From Bacteroidales bacterium UBA3684 (GTDB taxonomy: Bacteria > Bacteroidota > Bacteroidia > Bacteroidales > P3), in NCBI GenBank assembly GCA_002372855.1, contig DFIZ01000088.1:24985-44529 (forward strand): a stretch of DNA of 19,545 nt, given 5' to 3'. How positions within the stretch are numbered: the stretch's first letter is position 1; each line of letters starts with the position of its first letter. The notes under the pieces were generated by a model. It ran no database searches. It had not been told where the DNA came from and saw nothing but the letters and a program-made list of their open reading frames with translations. This document shows, in pieces, positions 7,953 to 13,972 of the stretch. Both the position numbers and the translations under genes were made by a program.

Positions 7953-8366
7953 TCACTTGCAGCGTTTCATAATGTAGCGGAAGTCCCGGTCGGCTCCACT
8001 GGAGAACGGCGCCAGCACAAGTTCGTCGCTGGTGAGCTTTTCCACCACAAATACCCTACCCTTATAGCAACCGCCATCAATCTCCAGCAGCTGCTTGCCG
8101 TCTTTTTTTGTGAGGGTGTATCCATTCCAGGTGGCGTAACAATCCGTCCGAGAGTCGGATACCAATACCTTGTCGTCTGTAAACTCCATGTAGATATAAC
8201 CTTCCGGGATGTTCTGCCGCCCATCGATGGTTATTTCATACGATTGAGCCGTGTTGGTCCATTTGCCGATAAGGGCTTCATTGTCTTTGTTGTCTTTGCC
8301 GCAGCTGGTCAGCAGCATTACGCCCAAAGCGAGGGCGGCGAGGGATTTGATGATGTTGTGTTTCAT
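7953..8366 (-). CDS. Small lipocalin-like lipoprotein, function unknown
   Basis: Seen: 137 aa with a lipoprotein signal peptide; lipobox LLTSC with Cys22 as the predicted acylation site. The mature part (ALIGKWTN... TWNGYTLTKKDGKQLLEI... ELVLAP) has the alternating strand pattern and GKW start of the lipocalin-like lipoproteins common in Bacteroidales. Two further cysteines (in TDCYATW and GGCYKG) and one near the end may form a disulfide after export. No enzymatic motif. It lies downstream of the TlpA-like thioredoxin gene on the same strand, with a sorting-domain remnant between. Function cannot be assigned. Confidence 0.75.
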   Translation of the reverse strand: MKHNIIKSLAALALGVMLLTSCGKDNKDNEALIGKWTNTAQSYEITIDGRQNIPEGYIYMEFTDDKVLVSDSRTDCYATWNGYTLTKKDGKQLLEIDGGCYKGRVFVVEKLTSDELVLAPFSSGADRDFRYIMKRCK

Positions 8367-8393
8367 ATTGGAGGTGTTTTTGATGATTGAAAA

Positions 8394-8513
8394 TTATCGT
8401 GAAAAGATGTCCGACTGCTTCAGCAGGCGGACCGTGTGCTGCTTGCCGTCGGCGGTGGTGAGGGTGAGGAGATAGGTGGCTTGGGGGCGGGAGGAATGGT
8501 TTGATGTTGCGTT
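8394..8513 (-). pseudogene. Remnant of a T9SS C-terminal sorting domain
   Basis: The minus strand from about 8480 to the TAA at 8394-8396 translates as ATYLLTLTTADGKQHTVRLLK followed by a short tail. This is the pattern of the last strands of type-A T9SS sorting domains (compare GVYMLRLTLPGATATRRVVKQ at the end of the C25 protease in this window). Upstream the frame reads only a few non-homologous residues before a stop at 8514-8516, and no start codon or the usual YPNP motif is present. I therefore read it as the 3' end of a lost secreted-protein gene, lying between the stop of the TlpA-like gene and the lipoprotein. It is too short to rule out chance completely. Confidence 0.5.
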
Positions 8514-8534
8514 TTATGGTTGTATTCTTTGTGG

Positions 8535-9743
8535 TTAATTGGATTGAAGCATTTTCTGTAGTTGTTCTTCGATGGATTCCTCGAAAGTTTTGTGGTAGCC
8601 TTGTTGCACTTTGGCAATCTTGCCGTCGCGGTCGATAAAGAAGAGCGTCGGGTATGCGACAACATGGTAGGTCTTGGGCAGTTCGCGGTCGGAGTAAAGT
8701 GTGGTATAGGTGATGCCGCGCTTGGAGAGGAAGTTGGCCATCTCGTCTTTCACGGAGTCGTCGAAGGGGTCAATGCCAATCATTACAAAACCTTTGTCTT
8801 TGTATTTCTCGTGAAGACTCTGCAAGAAGGGTAGAGCTGCACAGCAAGGAGCACATGATTTGTAGAAGAAGTCGAGCAGTACGACGCGGCCGCGCAGGTC
8901 GCTGAGTCGAACTGTGTCGCCAGTCAGATTAGGCAACGACCATTCAGGTGCCATCGTGCCCTCGGCAAGCGGTTCGGGTGCTTTATCTGCTACATAGTCG
9001 CTCAGCGTTACGCTGGCAGGTATAGATTTCATTGTCAGGAGGGTTTCGTCAATCTCAGCGTCGAAATCCAGCAACTTGAACAGGTCATATTGACACATGG
9101 TATCCTGCCCCTCCACCAAGTCGTAGGCAATGGTGTACTGGACGGGCAGGTGACTATTCTTGTCAAGCCACATCTCCACCTCGTAGCGGATGCACTGCAT
9201 ACCGGGACCGGCAGGTTCGGGCTCCGTCTTGATGTAGTCTACTTTGTAGCAACTTTGTGTCTCCGTGAGGTTGAAGGTATAGGCGCTGTCGGCCATCAGC
9301 TCCTCGTCGGGGATTGGGTAGCAGTTCTTGTTTGTCAAGGCTTCGTAGAATGTGAAGTTGTGGCGAATGCGTTTAATCTTGTCCGCCCAGAGGACGCACG
9401 ACTTAATGTTGCCCACGGTGTCATCGTATGTGACAAGTTCGTTACCCGTGTAAAGCGTATGATGGTTCCATTCCTCATGGCCGGGAAACTCCGTAAACAT
9501 ATTGAAGGCTTTGTTGAACAGTGTGTCGGTTGGCAGTTTCTTGAAGTCGCAGGTATAGCGTATTATTGTCGTGTCCCTGTTCATCATTGTTTTATACCGG
9601 TGCTCCAGCACGTAATGACCTTGCAGTATGGACTGGCATTTCTCGCGTGAAAGACGGAGGACACGTTTTGCTTCGTCGCCGTTTTGGGCGTGTGCGGTGA
9701 GTGCCATCAGCGCGAGGAGTGCCAAGGTGAGGGTCTTTTTCAT
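8535..9743 (-). CDS. Exported TlpA-like thioredoxin-fold protein with a large N-terminal domain
   Basis: Seen: 402 aa from the ATG at 9743, chosen because it begins a clear signal peptide (MKKTLTLALLALMALTAHAQ); the frame opens eight codons earlier at 9767. Residues about 21-255 form a domain I do not recognise, probably beta-rich. Residues about 265-400 are a TlpA/ResA-type thioredoxin domain: APEWSLPNLTGDTVRLSDLRG, then VLLDFFYKSCAPC with the redox pair Cys297/Cys300, and the cis-proline strand VAYPTLFFIDRDGKI. A third cysteine (Cys301) directly follows the CxxC. Known: such periplasmic proteins reduce disulfides of cytochromes or other exported proteins; in Bacteroidota they commonly carry extra N-terminal domains of unknown role. 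The partner here is unknown. Confidence 0.82.
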   Translation of the reverse strand: MKKTLTLALLALMALTAHAQNGDEAKRVLRLSREKCQSILQGHYVLEHRYKTMMNRDTTIIRYTCDFKKLPTDTLFNKAFNMFTEFPGHEEWNHHTLYTGNELVTYDDTVGNIKSCVLWADKIKRIRHNFTFYEALTNKNCYPIPDEELMADSAYTFNLTETQSCYKVDYIKTEPEPAGPGMQCIRYEVEMWLDKNSHLPVQYTIAYDLVEGQDTMCQYDLFKLLDFDAEIDETLLTMKSIPASVTLSDYVADKAPEPLAEGTMAPEWSLPNLTGDTVRLSDLRGRVVLLDFFYKSCAPCCAALPFLQSLHEKYKDKGFVMIGIDPFDDSVKDEMANFLSKRGITYTTLYSDRELPKTYHVVAYPTLFFIDRDGKIAKVQQGYHKTFEESIEEQLQKMLQSN

Positions 9744-9915
9744 TGTGTATCGTTTTTCGTTAGACATACTATCCGTTCTGACTATTTAGACGCAAAAAAA
9801 GGGTAGAAAATTACACTCGCCCCCTCATTTTTATGAAATTTTAACACTTCTACACCCCTACATCCATGCCCAGCGGACAGAATATAGAAGGACCGTAGGA
9901 GGGTGCGTGGGTGTC

Positions 9916-11067
9916 TCAATCTCGAAGAATGCGGGCTTCGCCGTCGAAGGAGCAGATCTCCTTGGCGAGGGTATTGAGGTTGTGGAAACGGCTGTAGCTG
10001 CTGTCGGCCGGCACTCCTGCCACGTCGCCCATGGCGTCGAGATCCCACGGGGCGAGAATCAGCAGGCTGCCGTTGGCGCAGGCGTCGAAACGGCTGCGTT
10101 CGGGTTTCCAGTAAGGGCCGATGGGTTGGTCTTGCAGGTGGATGAGGGGGTAGCCTTTGGCCAGGCATTCGTTCTTCATCAGCTGTTCGCCGCGCGAGAT
10201 GCCGGGGGTGACGATGACGGTCTGGCCGGCGAGGATGGCGGAGAGCCAGCGGTCGTGCTCGGCGGCGTAGTCGGCGGTGGTCTCGTAGGGGAGGCGGCTG
10301 ACGGGGTGGCGACGGTGGCACTGCACCTGCACCTTGCGGGCCCAGCGCAGGAGGAAGAGGTTGCCGAAGGCGCCATAGCTGCGCTCTCCGATGCGGACAT
10401 GGAGGCAGCGGCGCATCACGTCGGGCAACCGGCGGCGCAGGAGTGCCCGGCGGGGGTTGTCGTCCACATAGGCTATCATCGCCTGGCGGTGGCGCTCGTC
10501 GAGGCAGACGGTGTCGTCGTAGTTGTCGTCGAACAGGGGGCGCTGGCTGCGGCCGACAAGGGCGTAGTACTCCTGCCGCTGCCGGTGGGAGAGGTTGCGG
10601 ACGAGGGCGCCTTCGCTGTGGTGGACGAGGGCCTTCGCGCGGAGCCAGGCGGGGGCGTCGGGGCGCTGGCAATCGACCGAGATCGGTCGATTGCTGGAGG
10701 ACGGGAGGCCCTGCATGGCCTGCCAGCGGGCGGTGCAGGTGGCCTTGAAGGCCTGGACGATGTCGCCCAGGCTCCACGGCATGGGCTCGAGCACCTCGAT
10801 GACGCCGTGGAAATGGTCGGGCATGCAGACCGAGGCGTGCACCTCCACGCGGTTGCCGTGGGTGGCCTGGATGGCAGGGGTCTGCAGCCAGGCTTGGAGG
10901 ACGGCTTCGCCGAGGGGGGTGGTGGCCAGCCTTTCTTCGCGGCCGATTTCGGCCGCGAAGGTGGAGAGCAGGGGCTGACGGCCGCTCACGACAAGCGTGA
11001 CCAGATAGACGCCGCGGCCGTAGTAGTCGTGGCCGGGGTTGCGTGGGCGATAGGGCGAGACTGGCAT
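9916..11067 (-). CDS. HUH (Y1, IS200/REP-associated type) transposase-like protein with extra C-terminal domain
   Basis: Seen: 383 aa, starting at ATG 11067 (an in-frame TTG at 11073 is less likely). The N-terminal half has the Y1 layout: YYGRGVYLVTLVV strand, the HUH motif as His85/His87 in CMPDHFHGVI, then VQAFKAT, and RPLFDDNYDDTVCL...IAYVDDNPRRALLRR, corresponding to the W..NYYDHIIRN...YI..NP.RW block of stand-alone RAYT-like proteins; Tyr183 is the candidate nucleophile. The C-terminal half (about 225-383: SYGAFGNLFLL, GQTVIVTPGISRGEQLMKNECLAKGYPLIHLQ) is not part of the usual transposase and looks like an alpha/beta Rossmann-type domain, perhaps SLOG/DprA-like (inference only). No terminal repeats or target duplications were seen, so it looks like a resident single gene. 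Two hairpins lie inside it. Confidence 0.75.
   Translation of the reverse strand: MPVSPYRPRNPGHDYYGRGVYLVTLVVSGRQPLLSTFAAEIGREERLATTPLGEAVLQAWLQTPAIQATHGNRVEVHASVCMPDHFHGVIEVLEPMPWSLGDIVQAFKATCTARWQAMQGLPSSSNRPISVDCQRPDAPAWLRAKALVHHSEGALVRNLSHRQRQEYYALVGRSQRPLFDDNYDDTVCLDERHRQAMIAYVDDNPRRALLRRRLPDVMRRCLHVRIGERSYGAFGNLFLLRWARKVQVQCHRRHPVSRLPYETTADYAAEHDRWLSAILAGQTVIVTPGISRGEQLMKNECLAKGYPLIHLQDQPIGPYWKPERSRFDACANGSLLILAPWDLDAMGDVAGVPADSSYSRFHNLNTLAKEICSFDGEARILRD
10669..10694. repeat. Perfect 12-bp palindrome inside the HUH gene (copy 1)
   Basis: Arms GCAATCGACCGA and TCGGTCGATTGC are exact reverse complements separated by two bases (GA). In the protein it covers about residues 125-133, in the linker between the FKAT helix and the NYDD block. 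It shares its inner part, CCGA-NN-TCGG, with the second palindrome at 10935-10960. Confidence 0.85.
10935..10960. repeat. Perfect 12-bp palindrome inside the HUH gene (copy 2)
   Basis: Arms CTTCGCGGCCGA and TCGGCCGCGAAG are exact reverse complements with a two-base spacer (TT). It encodes about residues 36-45 of the HUH protein, just after the first strand. Arm and spacer lengths equal those of the palindrome at 10669-10694. Confidence 0.85.
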
Positions 11068-11074
11068 TATCAAG

Positions 11075-11104
11075 AAAAGCCGGAGACATGAGCCCCCGGC
11101 TTTT
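11075..11104 (-). terminator. Hairpin terminator of the deoxyhypusine-synthase-like gene
   Basis: AAAAGCCGG (11075-11083) pairs with CCGGCTTTT (11096-11104) around a 12-nt loop. On the minus strand it lies 19 nt after the stop codon and its 3' arm ends in TTTT. It ends only 7 bp before the HUH gene's ATG. Confidence 0.7.
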
Positions 11105-11123
11105 GATTATTAGATGATTTCTT

Positions 11124-12161
11124 TTATTTCTGCCAGAGCTTCTGCCAGTTCTTGTACTCGCGCTGCTTCCAGGCGCCGTTGTGGTAGGCGTAGCTGACGA
11201 TGGCGGGGATGACGGTGGTGCCTTCGGCATAGACCATCTGCTGCAGTTCCTCGCTCACCTTGCCCCAGCTGCCGGCCTCGAGGAGGGTGCTGGACGAGCA
11301 GGCGCCGTCGCGGACGTCGGCCACGGTGATCTGGATGGCGTATTTGTGCATGGGCACTTCCTTGCCGAGGATTTCGGCGCAGACGACGGTGTCCTGAGCG
11401 AAGTTCTTGGGGGTGCCGCCGCCGACCATGAAGAGGCCGCTCTCGGGGCAGTTCATCTTGATCTCGGTGAGCTCCAGGAAGTCGGCCACGCTGTCGATGC
11501 TGACATAGGGCTTGCCCTCGTGACGACGGATCCACTGGTGCTTGCCGATGCCGAAGCCGGCGCTGCTGTCGCTGAAGGCGGGGCAGAAGATGGGCACGCC
11601 GCACTCGTAGCAGGTCTGGATGAGGGAGTCTTTCTTCACACCGTGACCCTCGGCGAGCCATTTGCCCACGTTGTAGAGGAACTCGCGGCTGCTGTAGGGA
11701 CGCGGCTCGAGGAGGTCGGCCACGTCGCAGGTAGCCTGGTCGCAGGCCTGCAGCTCTTCCTCGTCGATGAAGGTGTCGTAGATGCGGTCGATGTAGAGCT
11801 CGCGGAGCTTGGTGTCGGGGATGACGTTCTCCTTGGTGCCGATGTAGTGCTTGTAGCCCAGGGCCTCGAAGAGGTCCATGTCGATGATGGAGGCTCCGGT
11901 GCTGACCACGGCGTCGATCATCTTGTTGCGCACCATGTCGACATACACCTGCATGCAGCCGGCGGCGGAGGTGGAGCCGGCGATGGTGAGGATGTTGGTG
12001 CAGTCCTTCTCGGCCAGCATCTGGCAGAGGATGTCGGCGGCGCGGGCGGTGTCGCGGCTGGTGAAGCTCATGTGGCGCATGGCGTCGATAAGCTCGGTGC
12101 TGTCGTACTTCTTGATGTCAATGTGCTTGACGGTTTCTTTCAGGAGGTCTTTTTTTTCCAT
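11124..12161 (-). CDS. Deoxyhypusine-synthase-like enzyme (probable polyamine aminobutyl/aminopropyl transferase)
   Basis: Seen: 345 aa, cytoplasmic. NAD-binding and family stretches include TIAGSTSAAGCMQVYVDMVRN, VVSTGASIIDMD, GVPIFCPAFSDSSAGFG and MVGGGTPKNF. The catalytic lysine of human deoxyhypusine synthase (Lys329 in a SWGK context) is retained as Lys301 in EAGSWGKV. Known: the eukaryotic enzyme modifies eIF5A using spermidine; bacteria lack eIF5A, and bacterial homologues examined so far act on free polyamines, for example homospermidine synthesis. Inferred: transfer of a spermidine-derived aminobutyl group to a diamine or related amine. The exact substrate cannot be told. It has its own terminator; the 337-bp region upstream is repeat-rich and no clear TAnnTTTG was found there. 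Confidence 0.85.
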   Translation of the reverse strand: MEKKDLLKETVKHIDIKKYDSTELIDAMRHMSFTSRDTARAADILCQMLAEKDCTNILTIAGSTSAAGCMQVYVDMVRNKMIDAVVSTGASIIDMDLFEALGYKHYIGTKENVIPDTKLRELYIDRIYDTFIDEEELQACDQATCDVADLLEPRPYSSREFLYNVGKWLAEGHGVKKDSLIQTCYECGVPIFCPAFSDSSAGFGIGKHQWIRRHEGKPYVSIDSVADFLELTEIKMNCPESGLFMVGGGTPKNFAQDTVVCAEILGKEVPMHKYAIQITVADVRDGACSSSTLLEAGSWGKVSEELQQMVYAEGTTVIPAIVSYAYHNGAWKQREYKNWQKLWQK

Positions 12162-12269
12162 TTTTTGTTGATGTTTTAAATTGTTATTAAAGCTTCAGCG
12201 GGCACACACGTGGGAGACTCCCTGCCTGAAATTATCTTCTCTATAACGCGCATCGCGCCGGTTTATTGT

Positions 12270-12311
12270 GTCGGGGGGTGAAAATTTCACCTAAAATAAC
12301 ACCCCTCCGAC
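12270..12311. other. Inverted repeat enclosing a second palindrome
   Basis: Outer arms GTCGGGGGGTG (12270-12280) and CACCCCTCCGAC (12300-12311) are complementary except for a single-base bulge; nested in it is GTGAAAATTTCAC (12278-12290). It could be an RNA structure or a dimeric regulator site in the leader region of the deoxyhypusine-synthase-like gene. No match to a known riboswitch was recognised. Confidence 0.35.
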
Positions 12312-12342
12312 CGGTACCCCATAGGGGTCGAAGAGGTACATA

Positions 12343-12460
12343 ATTCGGCATTTCTTATATCGTTCTTATATCGTTCTCATATACTTCTCATATACTTCTT
12401 ATATAGGTGATATAAGAAGTATATGAGAAGTATATAGGAACTATATGAGAAGGGCCGAAT
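12343..12460. repeat. Large hairpin built from 11-bp units in inverted orientation
   Basis: Left half: five 11-bp units from 12352 to 12406 (TTCTTATATCG twice, TTCTCATATAC twice, TTCTTATATAG). Right half: four units in reverse complement from 12409 to 12452 (for example TATATGAGAAG). A 25-bp perfect stem joins 12379-12403 with 12411-12435 over a 7-nt loop, and outer arms ATTCGGC/GCCGAAT (12343-12349 and 12454-12460) close the structure. The same unit is present at 3-24. No T-tract, so not a normal terminator. Confidence 0.85.
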
Positions 12461-12498
12461 CGGGTAGGTGTCGGACCGGGGTTTGACCCCGGGTGGAG

Positions 12499-12942
12499 TC
12501 AGTTGTTTTCACGATGGAGAACGACCGTGATGTCCTCGATTTTTGCTTCGCCGTCGTAGGTGCCGGTGCCGCCGGTGAACACCGCTCCGCGGAAGGAGAC
12601 CTTCACCGTGTCGGGGGCGTAGCGCTGGGAGCGGTCGGGGCTGATGTCGAGGAAGTCGACCGCGATGGTGTCGAGGTCGGGGGGATAGTGGTCGAAGAGG
12701 ACGGAGAAGCGGCCCTCGGCGTCGGTGGTGTCGCGGAAGCGGAGGTCGGGCACGACGGTGCCGCCGCTCTCGGTGTTGAAGCGGCTGACGCCGATGCCCT
12801 CGATGGGCAGTCCGTAGGTGTCGACGACGTAGCCTTCCACGCGGTAGGAGGCTCCCGTGGGACCTTCGCCTTCCTTGCTGCAGGCCGCAGCGGCGACGAG
12901 GAGCATGGCGGCGAGGAGGGCGGTGAAATGGCGGATTTTCAT
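12499..12942 (-). CDS. Lipoprotein with carboxypeptidase-regulatory-like beta-sandwich domain
   Basis: Seen: 147 aa; lipoprotein signal with Cys21 in AAAACSKEG. The mature part, YRVEGYVVDTYGLPIEGIGVS...DTTDAEGRFSVLFDHYPPDLDTIAVDFLD, is the pattern of the carboxypeptidase D regulatory-like (Ig-type) fold: a G.V.D..G.PI.G..V strand pair followed by D..G.F. Known: Bacteroidales have a family of short lipoproteins of this layout encoded near radical SAM proteins, but no radical SAM gene is in this window, so that link is only a possibility. It starts 18 bp after the SMR transporter's stop and is probably co-transcribed with it. Role unknown. Confidence 0.7.
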   Translation of the reverse strand: MKIRHFTALLAAMLLVAAAACSKEGEGPTGASYRVEGYVVDTYGLPIEGIGVSRFNTESGGTVVPDLRFRDTTDAEGRFSVLFDHYPPDLDTIAVDFLDISPDRSQRYAPDTVKVSFRGAVFTGGTGTYDGEAKIEDITVVLHRENN

Positions 12943-12960
12943 ATTGGATTTGTTTTTGGA

Positions 12961-13287
12961 TTATTCCGAAACGATTTTCAGGCCGATGATGGAAGCCGTG
13001 AGGGTGGTGATGAAGAAGAGGCGCCAGAAGGTGGCGGGCTCGTGGAAGACGAAGATGCCGAGGATGACCGACCCCAGGGCGCCGATGCCTGTCCACACGG
13101 GGTAGGCCGTGCCGATGGGCAGCGTCTCCGTGGCCTTGGCCAACAGCACGGCGCTGAGCACGTAGAAGAACGCAAAGGCCCCCATCCACTCCCAGTAGGG
13201 CAGCCCCTCGAGGCCTTTGGTCTTGCCGAGACAGAAGGAGAAACCCACCTCGCAAAGGCCTGCAATTATGAGTATTACCCAATTCAT
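12961..13287 (-). CDS. Small multidrug resistance (SMR) family transporter, SugE/Gdx-like
   Basis: Seen: 108 aa with four hydrophobic helices. Start set at 13287 (MNWVILIIAGLCEVGF); the frame extends upstream to 13371 but that part overlaps the promoter. The essential membrane Glu is Glu13, the number it has in Gdx guanidinium exporters. The signature GTAYPVWTGIGALG and ending GIIxLK-type IIGLKIVSE are typical. Known: SMR proteins are dual-topology dimers exchanging protons for guanidinium or cationic drugs. The Gdx-typical Trp near position 16 is absent (Phe/Ser there), so substrate class (guanidinium versus quaternary ammonium) is open. It reads away from the Nudix gene from a shared promoter region and is followed at 18 bp by a lipoprotein gene. 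Confidence 0.85.
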   Translation of the reverse strand: MNWVILIIAGLCEVGFSFCLGKTKGLEGLPYWEWMGAFAFFYVLSAVLLAKATETLPIGTAYPVWTGIGALGSVILGIFVFHEPATFWRLFFITTLTASIIGLKIVSE

Positions 13288-13306
13288 GCGGTTGATGTTA
13301 GTGGTG

Positions 13307-13314
13307 CAAAGATA
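13307..13314 (-). promoter_or_regulatory. Putative -7 element for the SMR transporter operon
   Basis: On the minus strand this reads TATCTTTG, an exact TAnnTTTG match, 19 bp before the transporter ATG. It is one arm of a 12-bp perfect inverted repeat whose other arm (13343-13354) contains the oppositely directed element. Confidence 0.65.
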
Positions 13315-13344
13315 CAAAATGTTTCCCATTCGGGGGAAAAAATG

Positions 13345-13352
13345 TATCTTTG
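13345..13352 (+). promoter_or_regulatory. Putative -7 element for the Nudix hydrolase gene
   Basis: TATCTTTG, exact TAnnTTTG match, 24 bp before the Nudix ATG at 13377. The frame is open back to 13350, but a start that early would fall inside the promoter, which supports 13377. Forms a back-to-back divergent promoter with 13307-13314. Confidence 0.65.
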
Positions 13353-13376
13353 CATCCAAAACAAACCCCAACCATT

Positions 13377-13844
13377 ATGGCAACAAAAGGTTCTTACACA
13401 TACGATTACCCGCGTCCGATGCTGACGGCCGACTGCGTGGTGGTGCGCTCGGGGAGCGAGGTGCTGCTGGTGCGGCGCGGCGGCGAGCCCTTCAAGGGCT
13501 GCTGGGCGTTGCCGGGCGGATTCATGGAGATGGACGAGACCATCGAGCATTGCGCCGTGCGCGAGCTGGAGGAGGAGACGGGCCTGTGCTTCGCCGAGCG
13601 CGACCTCCGCCTCGTAGGCGTCTACAGCGCCCCCGGCCGCGACCCCCGCGGACGCACGGTAACGGCGGCGTTTAGAGTGGAGAGTGGGGAGCGGAGAGTG
13701 GGGAGCGGAGAGTGGAGAGTGGAGAACGGAGAACCCGTGGCCGGCGACGATGCCGCCGAGGTGTGCTGGTGGCCCCTCGCGGCCCTGCCCCCGCTGGCCT
13801 TCGACCACGCCGACATCGTTGCCGCCGCCCGGCGGATGGGGTAG
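13377..13844 (+). CDS. Nudix hydrolase, ADP-ribose-pyrophosphatase-like, with in-frame repeat insert
   Basis: Seen: 155 aa. Complete Nudix box: a Gly, five residues, Glu, then ETI..., RELEEETGL (around residues 51-73, beginning in LPGGFMEMDETIEHCAV), followed by VGVYSAPGRDPRGRTVTAAF and AGDDAAEVCWWPLAALPPLAFDH, a pattern of the small ADP-ribose/NADH-type Nudix subgroup. Known: these enzymes cleave nucleoside diphosphates linked to another moiety using Mg2+ held by the box glutamates. Residues about 100-119 (RVESGERRVGSGEWRVENGE) are encoded by a GGAGAGTGG-type DNA repeat and sit between two conserved strands; the flanks resume the family pattern exactly, so the protein is likely functional. 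Substrate is inferred only from similarity. Confidence 0.87.
   Translation: MATKGSYTYDYPRPMLTADCVVVRSGSEVLLVRRGGEPFKGCWALPGGFMEMDETIEHCAVRELEEETGLCFAERDLRLVGVYSAPGRDPRGRTVTAAFRVESGERRVGSGEWRVENGEPVAGDDAAEVCWWPLAALPPLAFDHADIVAAARRMG
13674..13733. repeat. GGAGAGTGG-type tandem repeat inside the Nudix gene
   Basis: About seven overlapping, slightly degenerate units built from AGAGTGG and GGAGCGG/GGAGAAC. It is in frame and without stops in the Nudix frame. The base composition (almost only G and A on this strand) differs sharply from the rest of the gene. Confidence 0.8.
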
Positions 13845-13972
13845 CAAGGCTGCTCTCTTGGACCACAAATACAACCTGCCGTAAAAAAACGCAGGCGGTG
13901 TAGTTTTTCATCGTTTGGATGCGTTATTAGTAGTAGGAACTCTATTTAATAACAACTAAAACTTAAACAAAG

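Larger units (their letters stand above)
12162..12498. other. Gene-free interval with repeats and hairpins
   Basis: No convincing gene was seen here. It holds the 5' leader of the deoxyhypusine-synthase-like gene, an inverted repeat at 12270-12311, the large 11-bp-unit hairpin at 12343-12460, and a small GC hairpin at 12476-12492 (CCGGGGT / ACCCCGG). The middle is strongly AT-rich compared with the surrounding genes. Confidence 0.7.

Noticed and set aside
9744..9915. Insertion-sequence end or attachment site next to the HUH gene
   Set aside because: No terminal inverted repeat, target duplication or REP-like hairpin could be found in this gap.
11068..11073. TTG start for the HUH gene
   Set aside because: An ATG two codons later is available and the TTG lies against the terminator hairpin.
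9782..11230. A 482-codon frame overlapping the HUH gene on the same strand
   Set aside because: Pro/Arg/His-rich nonsense composition; the other frame carries the HUH motif and the family blocks.
12352..12452. CRISPR array
   Set aside because: Units are 11 bp, contiguous, without spacers and arranged as an inverted pair; no cas genes nearby.
12343..12460. Rho-independent terminator
   Set aside because: AT-rich stem and no T-tract after either side.
13858..13890. Terminator after the Nudix gene (CCTGC/GCAGG hairpin)
   Set aside because: Only a 5-bp stem with an 11-nt loop and a weak T-run; too little to call.
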